Assembly: GCA_021108275.1 (NCBI GenBank)
Contig: JAIORD010000037.1
Coordinates: 147,247 to 211,246, forward strand
Length of the DNA stretch: 64,000 nucleotides
Source of the DNA: Methanococcoides sp.
GTDB lineage: Archaea; Halobacteriota; Methanosarcinia; Methanosarcinales; Methanosarcinaceae
Direction: 5' to 3'
Made by a program: the position numbers and the translations under genes
Notes under the pieces: model-generated
What the model was told of the DNA's origin: nothing
Database searches by the model: none
What the model saw: only the letters and a program-made list of their open reading frames with translations
Shown here: positions 36,704 to 46,111 of the stretch, in pieces
Numbering within the stretch: the first letter of the stretch is position 1
Layout of the letters: the number at the start of each line of letters is the position of its first letter

Positions 36704-37726
36704 TTATGGGGATGTCGCCGCAATGCGAAGACCGGTGGTCTCATCAAAACCACACATAAGGTTCATGTTCTGGATCGCCTGACCTGAAGCACCCTTTACC
36801 AGATTATCAATTGCTGAAACAACAACGATACGGCCGGTGTTGGCATCTACCTCAAAACCGATATCACAGAAATTAGAACCCTTTACAGCGCTAAGGGATG
36901 GAATATCATCAACGACCCTCACAAAAGGCTTGTCCCTGTAGAATTCGTGATAAAGCTCACGTACATCCTCCAATGACATCTTCTCCTTTGTGAAAAGATG
37001 TGCAGTGGTAAGTATACCACGAATGGAAGGAACAACGTGTGGCGTGAAATTCACATCAGTAAAACCATTATCCAGCCTGTTCAGTTCCTGAAGGATCTCT
37101 TCCCGATGCCTGTGAGTGGTCAGTTTATATGCCTGGACATTTTCTGCCATGTTAGGATAATGGGACGCCATTGTAGGATTTATCCCTGCCCCGGTTATTC
37201 CGGATTTGGAATCGAATATGGCCATCTTGAGAAGTTTTGCAGCCGCAAGAGGAGCAGCTGACAGAATTGCTCCTGTGGGATAACATCCCGGATTTGCAAC
37301 GAAGGACTCATCCTTCACTTCAGGATGGAGTTCCACAAGACCGAAAACAGCATCCCTTGGGTCAGCATGTTCCATGTTGTAGACCTTCTCGAAAACACTT
37401 GTCTTCAAACGATAATCGGCACTAAGATCGATAACTTTAGTATTATCATCAATAAGCTGGGGAACTATGTTCATTGCGGTCCCATGAGGCACAGCTACGA
37501 AGACAACATCACATCTGCCCCTGATATCTTCAGGAGAAAGGTCCTCAAATTCAATATCCACCAGTCCGCGCAGATGTTTGTGAGTGTCACTTACCGCTTC
37601 ACCTGACAAACGGCGTGAAGTAGCCGTTTCAATATTGACATACGGATGGTTCAAAAGCAGACGCATCAGTTCACCACCGGTATAACCGGAAGCGCCGACA
37701 ATTCCTGCATTTATCATATCGGTCAT
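36704..37726 (-). CDS. argC: N-acetyl-gamma-glutamyl-phosphate reductase ArgC
   Basis: 340-residue NADP-dependent reductase of arginine synthesis. The N-terminal Rossmann motif is GIVGASGYTGGELMRLLLNH; the catalytic Cys lies in FVANPGCYPTGAILSAAPL near residue 148; the substrate His is in TPHVVPSIRGIL near 220. It starts the argC - CBS - argJ unit. An internal ATG three codons later is an alternative start. Confidence 0.95.
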   Translation of the reverse strand: MTDMINAGIVGASGYTGGELMRLLLNHPYVNIETATSRRLSGEAVSDTHKHLRGLVDIEFEDLSPEDIRGRCDVVFVAVPHGTAMNIVPQLIDDNTKVIDLSADYRLKTSVFEKVYNMEHADPRDAVFGLVELHPEVKDESFVANPGCYPTGAILSAAPLAAAKLLKMAIFDSKSGITGAGINPTMASHYPNMAENVQAYKLTTHRHREEILQELNRLDNGFTDVNFTPHVVPSIRGILTTAHLFTKEKMSLEDVRELYHEFYRDKPFVRVVDDIPSLSAVKGSNFCDIGFEVDANTGRIVVVSAIDNLVKGASGQAIQNMNLMCGFDETTGLRIAATSP

Positions 37727-37838
37727 GATGTTATGTATATTTCCAATACTAATTAAGGTTGTTATTTTCTAAATGAGAATAATTATCAACCTTGACCAAC
37801 ATTACATCGAGGGCACTATTAAGACTAAAGGAGATAAA

Positions 37839-38267
37839 ATGAATACTACCAAAAATATATATTTGGCAGCACCACTTTTTTCAGAAGCTGAACAGGATTT
37901 TAACAGGAAACTGGAAACTGCACTGAAAGATCTCGGATTCGATGTCTTTGTGCCACAGGAAGATTCCAACGATACAGAAGCAGCAAGGGAAGAAATGGAC
38001 TCCAACAAGATATTCCAGTTGAACCTTGACGCTATTGACAATTGCGATATAGTGGTTGCAGTCCTCGATGGCGGCAGTGATATCGATTCAGGTACAGCAT
38101 GGGAGATAGGGTATGCATATTCAAAGAAGAAGACCATCGTTGGCCTAAAGACCGATTTCAGGACACTGGGACCTGAAGGGCTTGTAAATCTCATGATCGG
38201 AGAATCCGCAAATGAGCTAGAGACGAATGTATCCGACCTTCTGGAGACCATGAAAAAATATAGATGA
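37839..38267 (+). CDS. Nucleoside 2-deoxyribosyltransferase-like protein
   Basis: 142-residue protein of the nucleoside 2-deoxyribosyltransferase/ DNPH1 superfamily, which moves or hydrolyses deoxyribose from nucleosides or nucleotides. Features: NIYLAAPLFSEAEQDFNRKL at the N-terminus, the catalytic-Glu region GGSDIDSGTAWEIGYAYSKK near residue 88, and a C-terminal IGESANELETNVSDLLE. AAAGGAGAT precedes the ATG at 37839, so I reject the upstream in-frame ATG at 37773. Likely nucleotide salvage or sanitation. Confidence 0.87.
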   Translation: MNTTKNIYLAAPLFSEAEQDFNRKLETALKDLGFDVFVPQEDSNDTEAAREEMDSNKIFQLNLDAIDNCDIVVAVLDGGSDIDSGTAWEIGYAYSKKKTIVGLKTDFRTLGPEGLVNLMIGESANELETNVSDLLETMKKYR

Positions 38268-38285
38268 AAGCATTTCTTTCATCTA
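38261..38285 (+). terminator. Hairpin terminator of the deoxyribosyltransferase gene
   Basis: Perfect 10-bp inverted repeat TAGATGAAAG - CATTT - CTTTCATCTA, overlapping the stop codon and followed by a T-rich stretch. It lies between two convergent genes and may serve both. Confidence 0.5.
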
Positions 38286-38293
38286 CTCTATTT

Positions 38294-38896
38294 TCACTTA
38301 CAACAGGAATTGAACTTCTCTTCCTCGATATCCCCACGGGGCTCGACCTCTTTGAATATCTGTCCTTCGAACCAGTACATCTGTGCCCCAGTAAGCCATG
38401 CATCCTGTGGTAAGCCTGCCTTTAGACAGGTATGGTTTAAAAGATCGATAGCATCAAAATCGTTCTCCGGTGCGACCTGCGGAAGCAACAGACCCTGATA
38501 CATTCCCATCTTCGCGATCAGACCGTGACGACCGATTTCGATGACCTCAGGCAACTTCTCCGGAAGAACATCGATAAGTTCCGGTTGTGTCAGGACCGTG
38601 ACCTCTACAATAATATCAGACATCTCGGAAATACCGACCATTGGAAAACGAGGGTCCCTTGTAGCCGCCGAGATCGCAGAATCTACAATAGCACTTTCCA
38701 AAGCCGAATCCGCATAAGGATGACCGATACACCCTCGCAGATCGCCGTTCTTCGTCAGAGTCACGAAAACCCCACGCGATTCACCGAATACCTCCGGCAG
38801 ATCGATATCCTCTGACAGCTCCCCATCTTTCAGAAATGACTCAATAGTATTCCTTGCAAGCCTTACGGCCTGTTCCCCTTCAGAAGCACTTAGCAT
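38294..38896 (-). CDS. AMMECR1-domain protein
   Basis: 200-residue protein of the AMMECR1 (TIGR00296) family found in archaea and eukaryotes. The family hallmark GDLRGCIGHPYADS is near residue 63, with ATRDPRFPMVGISEMSDIIV soon after and GLLLPQVAPENDFDAIDLL near residue 138. Its biochemical role is not known; a Cys-containing active-site-like motif (RGCIG) is absolutely typical. The ATG at 38896 is preferred since the upstream in-frame extension would overlap pgk. It follows pgk by about 20 bp and is probably cotranscribed. Confidence 0.88.
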   Translation of the reverse strand: MLSASEGEQAVRLARNTIESFLKDGELSEDIDLPEVFGESRGVFVTLTKNGDLRGCIGHPYADSALESAIVDSAISAATRDPRFPMVGISEMSDIIVEVTVLTQPELIDVLPEKLPEVIEIGRHGLIAKMGMYQGLLLPQVAPENDFDAIDLLNHTCLKAGLPQDAWLTGAQMYWFEGQIFKEVEPRGDIEEEKFNSCCK

Positions 38897-38915
38897 ATTA
38901 ACCCCCACACAGATT

Positions 38916-40157
38916 TTATTCAAATTCCCTATATCGTTTTGCAGCAACCTTTAAAGCTTCAATGCCAGGCAAGAGGTCCCCGGCAAGAAAATCAATACAT
39001 GCCCCGCCACCTGTGCTGATGTGTGAGAACATCTTCTCATAACCCATATTACGCACCTCGGCAGTAATGTGGCCACCACCAGCAATTGAATACCCGGCAT
39101 TCGTTGCTGCCTTGATTATCTCAGATGTGCCGATCTCAAATCCCTCTATCTCGGAAACGCCCGCAGGACCATTTAGAACAACGGTCTTCGCATTTTCGAT
39201 CTCGCTTGAGTAGGCCACAATGGTTTCAAGACCGATATCGTTTATTGGAAGGTTCGTCGAAGCCACATCATCGATGTTTGCCTCGATTCTTTCTCCATTA
39301 TTATTAAGAGCAACATCCCTTGGAAAACCGAGCTTACCATCAAATCTCTCAAGGATATTTTTCGCCTTATCTATCTGGTCGAGATATCCCTGGGATTCGA
39401 TGAACTTCATATTCGGTGCACCAATATCGACACCTGATGCAGCAAGCACGACATTTGCAACCACGCCTGTGACCAGAACCCTGTCAGCACCGCCACTTGA
39501 AAGGACATGCTCAGCCACCTTGAGGGAATCATCAACCTTCGCACCGCCGAGAACGAATATACACGGAGATTCAGAACCTTTAAGGCTCACATCCAGAGAA
39601 GTTATTTCCCTCTCCATGAGACGGCCTGCCCCGGAAGGAAGAAGTCCGGTAAACCCTGTGATCGAAAGCTGGGAACGGTGGGATACCGCAAATGCATCGT
39701 TCAGGAAAATATCGAACAAAGGAGCAAGTTTTCGCACCATGTGAGTTCCCTGATGTTCACTAACAGGTCTTTTCAGTGTTTCCTCGGAATAGAAACGTAC
39801 GTTCTCCAGAAGGATAACATCCCCCTTTTCCATTGAAGCAATGTTCTCTCTTGCATGGGAACCAAAAATATCATCGATATAGGTAACCTTCCTACCCAAT
39901 GAACTGGACATCACATCAGCATGTAGTTGCATAGTAGTGAAATCGTTCTTTCCTGGTCGACTCTGGTGAGCTAACAGCACTACCTTCGCATCCTCCAGGT
40001 CCCTAAGTGTCGGTACATGGCTTTTGATCCTCATATCATCAAGTATGCCACCGCCAGGGCTCATTGGAGAGTTCAGGTCCACCCTCACAAGAATTGTTCT
40101 ATCCCCTATATCAAAATCGTCTATCGTGAGAAAATCTTTAGCAGTCAAGGTATTCAT
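38916..40157 (-). CDS. pgk: Phosphoglycerate kinase
   Basis: 413-residue phosphoglycerate kinase, linking 1,3-bisphosphoglycerate and ADP to 3-phosphoglycerate and ATP. N-terminal TILVRVDLNSPMSPGGGILD carries the substrate Asp and Arg/Asn motif; LLAHQSRPGKNDFTTMQLHA near residue 62, LNDAFAVSHRSQLSITGF near 153, and the nucleotide loop VVLNGPAGVSEIEGFEIGT near 331 followed by AGGGHITAEV are typical. Start either MMNTL or MNTL; GGTG upstream. Confidence 0.95.
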   Translation of the reverse strand: MNTLTAKDFLTIDDFDIGDRTILVRVDLNSPMSPGGGILDDMRIKSHVPTLRDLEDAKVVLLAHQSRPGKNDFTTMQLHADVMSSSLGRKVTYIDDIFGSHARENIASMEKGDVILLENVRFYSEETLKRPVSEHQGTHMVRKLAPLFDIFLNDAFAVSHRSQLSITGFTGLLPSGAGRLMEREITSLDVSLKGSESPCIFVLGGAKVDDSLKVAEHVLSSGGADRVLVTGVVANVVLAASGVDIGAPNMKFIESQGYLDQIDKAKNILERFDGKLGFPRDVALNNNGERIEANIDDVASTNLPINDIGLETIVAYSSEIENAKTVVLNGPAGVSEIEGFEIGTSEIIKAATNAGYSIAGGGHITAEVRNMGYEKMFSHISTGGGACIDFLAGDLLPGIEALKVAAKRYREFE

Positions 40158-40305
40158 CACCGGTAATACTGATCATATAATCCTGATAATTTGAATTTGC
40201 AATTGAAATTAATGAGATGCACGACATTATAAACCAATCTATATTTATGCATATCCATCTGAGGTCTCAAAAAGTGTTTTCAAAAATATTAAAGAATGAA
40301 GGACA

Positions 40306-41373
40306 TCAAAGGCCGATCAGCGACATAAGCTCTTTGACATTCACATTGTTATTAATAAGCTCTACCATACGACCAAGCTTATGTTCACGCCTGAACCTTG
40401 CACGCCCTATTAGCCGTTCCATTCTTTCAATGGTCGACATCGTATCCCCTCGAACGAGGATCACAGGTATCTGTGCCTCATCCGCACTACCAAGTACAGC
40501 TGCACTTGGCTGAAGATTTCCGGTCAGGACAAGACATTTCACGCGTGCCTCGATCGCAGCCATCTGAATATCAGACCTGTCACCCCCTGTGATCACAACA
40601 GAATTGGGAGTACGCCTAAAATACTTGATAGCTGAATTCACTTCCATTGCTCCCACAAGATAGTGATCCACAAGCACCTCGAGATTCTCAGAACCTGCAA
40701 GAACCTCTGCGTGAAGGTCTTCAACTATCTCAGAGATAGGGACCGAACGAAGGGTAGTGTCCTTTGGAAGCACACCAAGCACCTTGACCCCTTTATTTTC
40801 AAGGAAAGGTACCACCAGCTCACAAACATGCTCAAGCTGTCCTTCATCCACTTCATTGAGAATGATACCTGCGAACATATCCGGGTCGTGTATCAGTTCG
40901 ATATCCGAAAGAATACGATCGATCGCATGTATGGACTCATATCGGGTGACCAGAAGGATCTTGGTCCCGATAATAGAAGCAACCTGCGGGTCGGACAGAC
41001 CGTATATTGCCCCGCCACCGATGCCACCTGTACCTTCCAAAAGAACAACATCCTTGTCCCTGGATATCTCGCCATAAGCATCGATAATTGTCTTATCAAG
41101 ATGCTTTTCGACACCTGCAAGAGCATCTTCCACAAGGTTGTCAGTAAGAAGGATAGGCGTGATGTTCTTAATATCATCTTTCAGGTCGAAGAGCTTACGT
41201 GCCTGCTCCGAATCTTCATCTGAGAGCACACCATTTACATCCACAAGCATATTACCCACCGGCTTCATGTAACCGACAGAGTAACCCTTGTCCTTAAGTA
41301 TAATACCAATACCTGCACACAGGGAACTTTTTCCGGAATATTTCTCAGAAGAACTTATCAATATTGAAGCCAC
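40306..41373 (-). CDS. DRTGG/dethiobiotin-synthetase-like protein (phosphotransacetylase family)
   Basis: 355-residue protein with an N-terminal P-loop domain similar to dethiobiotin/cobyrinate amidotransferase ATPases (ILISSSEKYSGKSSLCAGIG, then LLEGTGGIGGGAIYGL near 118) and a C-terminal DRTGG domain (from about residue 210, with VVITGGDRSDIQMAAIEA near 267 and PVILVRGDTMSTIERMER). The same architecture forms the N-terminal half of large bacterial phosphotransacetylases, but the catalytic Pta domain is absent here. It lies next to an acetate-CoA ligase (ADP-forming). The GTG start at 41373 has GGAGG seven bases upstream. Confidence 0.85.
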   Translation of the reverse strand: MASILISSSEKYSGKSSLCAGIGIILKDKGYSVGYMKPVGNMLVDVNGVLSDEDSEQARKLFDLKDDIKNITPILLTDNLVEDALAGVEKHLDKTIIDAYGEISRDKDVVLLEGTGGIGGGAIYGLSDPQVASIIGTKILLVTRYESIHAIDRILSDIELIHDPDMFAGIILNEVDEGQLEHVCELVVPFLENKGVKVLGVLPKDTTLRSVPISEIVEDLHAEVLAGSENLEVLVDHYLVGAMEVNSAIKYFRRTPNSVVITGGDRSDIQMAAIEARVKCLVLTGNLQPSAAVLGSADEAQIPVILVRGDTMSTIERMERLIGRARFRREHKLGRMVELINNNVNVKELMSLIGL

Positions 41374-41418
41374 ACTGCCCAACCTCCATTTCTTTTAATT
41401 TGAATAATGTCAACATAT

Positions 41419-43509
41419 TCATTCGCCTCCAAGTGTCAGCCTTATGTCCATGGCAACACATCCCTGACCTTCAGGCAACACCATCAGAGGATTTATCTCA
41501 AATTCAAGTATCTCAGGGAAATCCGATACAAGTTGTGACACCCTGCAAAGAGTATCAACGATCGATGCGATATCAGAAGGACTTTCGCCCCTTACCCCCG
41601 TCAATATAGGATATGTTCTAATGGATGATACCATCTTTTTGAGAACATCCACCCCAACAGGAGCAACACTGAATGACACATCCTTAAGCACTTCCACGTA
41701 TGTTCCGCCAAGACCGAACATAAGCAGTGGACCGAATTGCACATCCCGGTTCATACCAATGATGACCTCCTTACCACCAGTGATCATTTTCTGGACCTGT
41801 ACACCGGAGACCACTGCGTGTGGCATGTAGCGTCTCACATCCGACATCATTGTGAGGTATGCCCGCTCAACATCATCCGCATTCTCAAGCCCTATGCGAA
41901 CACCCCCCACATCGGTCTTGTGTGAGATATCAGCAGAAAGTACTTTCATCACAACGGGATAGCCCATATTCTCACATGCATCTAACGCACCTTGCAAAGT
42001 CTTCACATTGAGGGTTTCCACCACAGGTATGCCATAAGCCCTGAGAATATCAAAGGATTCGAGCCCGAGAGTGCGCCTCCCATTTGAGATCGCATCCCTT
42101 AGCAGAGAAGATACGAATTCCTTATCGACATCGAACTTCTCAGGCAGAACATATTCATGTTCCCTCATGACACCATAATCACATAGAGCTGCCATGCTGG
42201 CAACTGCTCTTTCAGGGAAAGGATAATTCGGAATATGATGACGGTTCAGGATAGCTTCACCCTCTTCGATCCGCGTACCGCCTACAAAACTGCATAATAT
42301 GGGCTTCTTCGTATGTGCACATTTCTCGACAACCACTTCCGCAATGCTCTTAATTTCCGTCATTGCCTGCGGAGAAGTTAGAAGGATAACACCATCTACG
42401 TTCGGATCATCAAGGATCGTTTCAATTGCAAACCCGTAGATATCAGGACGAGCATCCCCCAAAACATCTACCGGATTATAAAGGCTGGCTGCAGGAGGAA
42501 GTTTACCCCGCAACTTACCGATAGTGTCCTCATTAAATGATGAAAGGGAAAGCCCCGCGAACTGACAAGCATCTGCTGTCAGAATACCAAGCCCACCCGC
42601 ATTTGTGATGATGGCGATGTTACGACCATCGGGTATTGGCTGGCTGGAAAAGGCACGTATGTAGTCCATTAGCTGTTCAACGGAATCAGCCCTGATAACA
42701 TTACTTTGGGAAAATGCAGCATTGTAAGCTTCATCAGAACCTGCGAGGGTACCGGTGTGAGAGGAAACCGCCCTTGAACCAACTGCGGTCCTGCCTGATT
42801 TTATCACAATGACAGGTTTCTTCCGTGAAACCTCGCGGGCTATCTCCATGAACTTCGGCCCGTCCTTCACACCCTCAAGATAAGCAGCTATTACAGCAGT
42901 ATTTTCATCATCCTCCATTTCAAGCAGGAAATCGTTTTCGGACAGATCGGCCTTGTTCCCAAGACTGATGAACTTCGAGAAACCTACCCCTCTTGCATCC
43001 GCCCAATCAAGCGTCGAAGTGCATATTGCACCTGACTGGGACATCATTGCGATGTTACCCTTCTTGGCCATGGATGCGGCAAAGGAAGCGTTCAGTCCAG
43101 ATGCCGTATCAATGATACCCAGACAGTTCGGCCCCACCATACGCATCCCGTGTTCTTTTACGATCTCAGCACACCTTCGTTCAAGCTTCGAACCTTCGAT
43201 ACCTGCCTCCTTGAAACCTGCAGAAATAACAACTACGTTCTTTACTCCTGCCAGACCGCATTTTTCAAGCGCATCGGGAACAAGCACAGCAGGCACAACA
43301 ACGACTGCAAGCTCTGCTCCCCCGGGTGCATCCAGAATGGTCGGATAGCAGGGCAAACCGAGGATCTCATCGGCTTTAGGATTAATAGGGATTATCCTGC
43401 CACTGTAGCTTTCAAGCAGATTGTCAAGCACCGCCCGCCCCACTTTCCCTTCAGTTCGGGAGGCACCGATGACAGCCACAGAAGCCGGATCGAATAATTT
43501 TTCAAGCAT
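41419..43509 (-). CDS. acdA: ADP-forming acyl-CoA (acetate-CoA) synthetase, fused alpha-beta
   Basis: 696-residue ACD-type enzyme making ATP from acyl-CoA, ADP and phosphate (or the reverse). In order: CoA-binding Rossmann domain (DPASVAVIGASRTEGKVGRA), succinyl-CoA-synthetase-like ligase domain with the phosphohistidine in AVSSHTGTLAGSDEAY near residue 255, and a C-terminal ATP-grasp beta domain (from about 480: GIPVVETLNVKTLQGALDA, then GYPVVMKVLSADISHKTDVG). Fused subunits are common in Methanosarcinales. Acetate is the usual guess but branched acyl substrates are possible. Confidence 0.9.
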   Translation of the reverse strand: MLEKLFDPASVAVIGASRTEGKVGRAVLDNLLESYSGRIIPINPKADEILGLPCYPTILDAPGGAELAVVVVPAVLVPDALEKCGLAGVKNVVVISAGFKEAGIEGSKLERRCAEIVKEHGMRMVGPNCLGIIDTASGLNASFAASMAKKGNIAMMSQSGAICTSTLDWADARGVGFSKFISLGNKADLSENDFLLEMEDDENTAVIAAYLEGVKDGPKFMEIAREVSRKKPVIVIKSGRTAVGSRAVSSHTGTLAGSDEAYNAAFSQSNVIRADSVEQLMDYIRAFSSQPIPDGRNIAIITNAGGLGILTADACQFAGLSLSSFNEDTIGKLRGKLPPAASLYNPVDVLGDARPDIYGFAIETILDDPNVDGVILLTSPQAMTEIKSIAEVVVEKCAHTKKPILCSFVGGTRIEEGEAILNRHHIPNYPFPERAVASMAALCDYGVMREHEYVLPEKFDVDKEFVSSLLRDAISNGRRTLGLESFDILRAYGIPVVETLNVKTLQGALDACENMGYPVVMKVLSADISHKTDVGGVRIGLENADDVERAYLTMMSDVRRYMPHAVVSGVQVQKMITGGKEVIIGMNRDVQFGPLLMFGLGGTYVEVLKDVSFSVAPVGVDVLKKMVSSIRTYPILTGVRGESPSDIASIVDTLCRVSQLVSDFPEILEFEINPLMVLPEGQGCVAMDIRLTLGGE

Positions 43510-43655
43510 TGTGATACCTGTGAATTTCTAAACAATATAAACGATATAATGTTAGGCCAGTATTTAATTGCTGATTAACTAACTAAATAATATTGAGAAT
43601 ACTGATAGATAATGTTTTTCTAAGAAAGAGCATTTATCACATCAGTTAGAAAACT

Positions 43656-44180
43656 TTAGACCAATGTTTCATAATGAAGCTGAACCATTCCTTTTTCATA
43701 CTGTTTTACATCAAGTAGCTTCAGTTCGGTCTTATGTGCATATTCACGGAACAATGGAATTCCCTCACCTAAAAGAATGGGCATTACCCCAATTATGATC
43801 TCATCGATAAGCTTGGATTCAAGGAACTCCCGAACAACTTCTCCACCACCCAGGACCCAGATATCCTTTTCCATTTCAGAGGAGAGTTGTTCCACAAGCT
43901 CTTTAGCAGGAATGTTGGTGAACTTCACAAGATCCGTATCCTCGAACTTATTACTGTGCGTAAGAACATATGATCGTGCAAACTTGTACGGCCATTCGAT
44001 ACCAAATGAGAGGATCATTTCATAGGACTTCCTTCCCATCACAACAGCACCGATATTCTCTATGAAAGTGTCATAAAAATCATATCCGGGTATGTCAATA
44101 AGCCAATCCACATCTCCTGACTTTGTTGCAATATATCCATCCAGGCTCATGGCAATGTATAGAATTTTCTTTTGAGACAT
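43656..44180 (-). CDS. Dihydrofolate reductase family protein
   Basis: 174-residue protein with the RibD-C/DHFR fold: KKILYIAMSLDGYIATKSGD at the N-terminus, GAVVMGRKSYEMIL near residue 45, IWVLGGGEVVREFLESKLID near 103 and a C-terminal beta-strand region. It is the group of small DHFR-like reductases of bacteria; whether it reduces folate, pterins or riboflavin precursors is unknown. Start ATG 44180 (MSQKK) fits the domain. The gene opens an AT-rich accessory stretch and could have been acquired by transfer. Confidence 0.85.
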   Translation of the reverse strand: MSQKKILYIAMSLDGYIATKSGDVDWLIDIPGYDFYDTFIENIGAVVMGRKSYEMILSFGIEWPYKFARSYVLTHSNKFEDTDLVKFTNIPAKELVEQLSSEMEKDIWVLGGGEVVREFLESKLIDEIIIGVMPILLGEGIPLFREYAHKTELKLLDVKQYEKGMVQLHYETLV

Positions 44181-44408
44181 TGGGTCAACTCCCTGAACTA
44201 TTGTAAGGATCAATGGTCTGCTCATTTAAATAGTAGGAACTTTAAACGAATTTTATAGCACCTCTAGATTCACAGGATGGCTGCTCAATGGTAATTTTGG
44301 TATTTTATTGGAATGCCTATAAATGACCTCTTATTTTCACCGCTCATTTTTATTTCAAAAGCAAACTGTTCTGTTCCTGTTGAATGATATGGCCATAAAA
44401 TTAATATA
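44181..44408. other. AT-rich intergenic stretch
   Basis: About 230 bp without a supported gene. CATAAAATTAATATAATG just before 44409 supplies TATA-like sequence for the membrane-protein cassette. Confidence 0.4.
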
Positions 44409-44774
44409 ATGCAGAATTCTTTTAACTGTCCATCATACAAAATAAATTTGAGTGGAATGACAACATTGGACGGAAGTGATGCAATTAATATAATAAAATC
44501 AGAATGGACATTTACCGGACTTATGATATTCTTCACCATACTTGTTTTTACATTCTATGTGGGACAGCTATTGTGGGGAATAATTGCAATAGCTATTCTT
44601 TTCTGGATATTCATGTTATGTGACTGTCTTCAAAGGAACACAGAGGCTTTTCCCCACAAAGGAAAGCATGAGAAATTGATCTGGTCGATTGTGCTAATTT
44701 TCCTAAATTTCATAGGTGCAATTATGTATTATTTTCTGGTCAGAATACAGAATAACCAGGAGAAAATAACATGA
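44409..44774 (+). CDS. Small membrane protein with PLDc_N-like domain
   Basis: 121-residue protein with two strong transmembrane helices near residues 36-55 and 60-76, and a third near 93-111. The segment FWIFMLCDCLQRN ... IWSIVLIFLNFIGAIMYYFLV is like the PLDc_N (phospholipase D N-terminal) domain, which occurs alone in many small membrane proteins of bacteria. No catalytic site. The stop overlaps the next start by ATGA, so the two are coupled. A later ATG at 44457 is possible. Confidence 0.7.
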   Translation: MQNSFNCPSYKINLSGMTTLDGSDAINIIKSEWTFTGLMIFFTILVFTFYVGQLLWGIIAIAILFWIFMLCDCLQRNTEAFPHKGKHEKLIWSIVLIFLNFIGAIMYYFLVRIQNNQEKIT

Positions 44775-45139
44775 GCAAAAAAACTGAAACAATATTTGGA
44801 GTTGCCGGTGGCTCTATTGGAGTCATCATAGCAGCCGTCATATTTTATGTAGCCATAATCAATATCTGGCCAAGCGGGGGAACCATGATGTATGGCACTT
44901 CTGAGGTTTTCGGAATTTCGGATCCTTTCGTGATAATGATGGGATTTGGCACAGTGACACTAATATTAGGATTAATAGGAATTGCCGGAGGAATTGTTGC
45001 TAAAACGGACAAGAAGAAGGGTGGGAAATTAATGTTAGCATCCGGCATACTTGGAATTGCCCTATTCTTCTGGATGTGGATCCTACCAGGACTATTACTT
45101 ACGATTGGTGGAATTATAGCAATTCGATCCAGTGAATGA
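44771..45139 (+). CDS. Hypothetical membrane protein
   Basis: 122-residue protein with four hydrophobic segments: residues about 8-30, 53-76, 82-98 and 100-119, rich in Gly and Ile. I recognise no family with certainty (somewhat like DUF4064-type small membrane proteins). It begins inside the previous stop codon (ATGA overlap) and is followed 18 bp later by the potassium-channel gene, so it belongs to a compact membrane-protein cassette. Confidence 0.65.
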   Translation: MSKKTETIFGVAGGSIGVIIAAVIFYVAIINIWPSGGTMMYGTSEVFGISDPFVIMMGFGTVTLILGLIGIAGGIVAKTDKKKGGKLMLASGILGIALFFWMWILPGLLLTIGGIIAIRSSE

Positions 45140-45157
45140 ATAGTGTAAAAATAACTA

Positions 45158-45520
45158 ATGGAATCAAATCAAATGCATAGCAGTCCCTTTACGCGAGTTT
45201 TATATGAAAGTTTTCGAAAAATAACCCTATTCCTATTTGCACTTCTATGCCTGACAATAATATCAGGCATTCTGATGTACTTTATTGAAGGAAAAACTGG
45301 CGGGTTTGCCAGCATACCAAATAGTATCTACTGGGCCATAACAACGCTCACAGCTATAGGATATGGGGATATAGTTCCGCAAACAGGCATTGGAAGAGCA
45401 GTTCATTCAATCATTACACTACTCGGATCAAGTATCATAATCATACCGATTGTTATTGTAATTGCCGAAATTTACAACTCACTCTATAAAGCGATCTCAG
45501 GGAGAGCCGAGGAAAAATGA
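45158..45520 (+). CDS. Two-TM potassium channel
   Basis: 120-residue KcsA-like channel subunit. TM1 is about residues 17-41, the pore loop follows with SIYWAITTLTAIGYGDIVPQ near 67-86, containing the potassium selectivity filter TAIGYGD, and TM2 is about 91-112. There is no regulatory cytosolic domain. It would assemble as a tetramer. The stop overlaps the start of the next gene by ATGA. Confidence 0.88.
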   Translation: MESNQMHSSPFTRVLYESFRKITLFLFALLCLTIISGILMYFIEGKTGGFASIPNSIYWAITTLTAIGYGDIVPQTGIGRAVHSIITLLGSSIIIIPIVIVIAEIYNSLYKAISGRAEEK

Positions 45521-45864
45521 ATCGGGACAAATACACTTCCGAACAAAAGGTATTCGAATCGCAAGCCCTAACCCATTCACAAATATGTCAGAAGGCGACC
45601 ACATTTATCGGCATATATTTTTTGATTGTATTTGGTGGTATCGATGGAAAATATGAGAGTATCTTTTCCGCGGATCTCAATGGCAAAGCAGTGATCGTTG
45701 TTTATCCCGGAATATGTACTATTTCTAAAAATGATCAACTCCGGATCTCTGGAAAATGGCACAGTGGAAAGAAGATCGGAGTGGATGATCGTTATATTAA
45801 GGCCAGTCGGGTAGAAAACATGAGTTTAGGACTTGTTTTTGTTGCAGATAAGTCCATTATTTAA
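45517..45864 (+). CDS. Hypothetical protein following the potassium channel
   Basis: 115-residue protein of unknown family. The N-terminal 30 residues are polar; a hydrophobic stretch (TTFIGIYFLIVFGGIDG, about 28-44) is followed by a beta-rich, basic region with KAVIVVYPGICTISKNDQLR, compatible with a small OB-like or beta-barrel domain. It begins inside the channel stop codon, which is the main support for it being real. Could be a channel accessory protein. Confidence 0.5.
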   Translation: MNRDKYTSEQKVFESQALTHSQICQKATTFIGIYFLIVFGGIDGKYESIFSADLNGKAVIVVYPGICTISKNDQLRISGKWHSGKKIGVDDRYIKASRVENMSLGLVFVADKSII

Positions 45865-46111
45865 GGTGTAACCAAGAATACACACACGGAGAACATAATG
45901 ACACTATACCTTTTTCTCACTGATAAGTGGTGTTAAGCTGGATTTAGACACAGAACCTCTGACAAACTAAGTGCATAAATTCTTTCAGCACATCAGCCAA
46001 ATTATTATTAATAGTTTAGCATATTTTTTATATTAACACTTAAAATCGGTAAGTAAATTATAAATTATCTTTTGAATACTAATAATATATTGTTAATTGT
46101 GAGGCGATTAG
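45865..46111. other. AT-rich intergenic region
   Basis: About 250 bp with very high AT content upstream of the secreted-protein gene. Several TATA-like stretches (TTTTTTATATTAAC near 46025, AATAATATATTG near 46080) are present. No RNA or coding sequence recognised. Confidence 0.4.
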
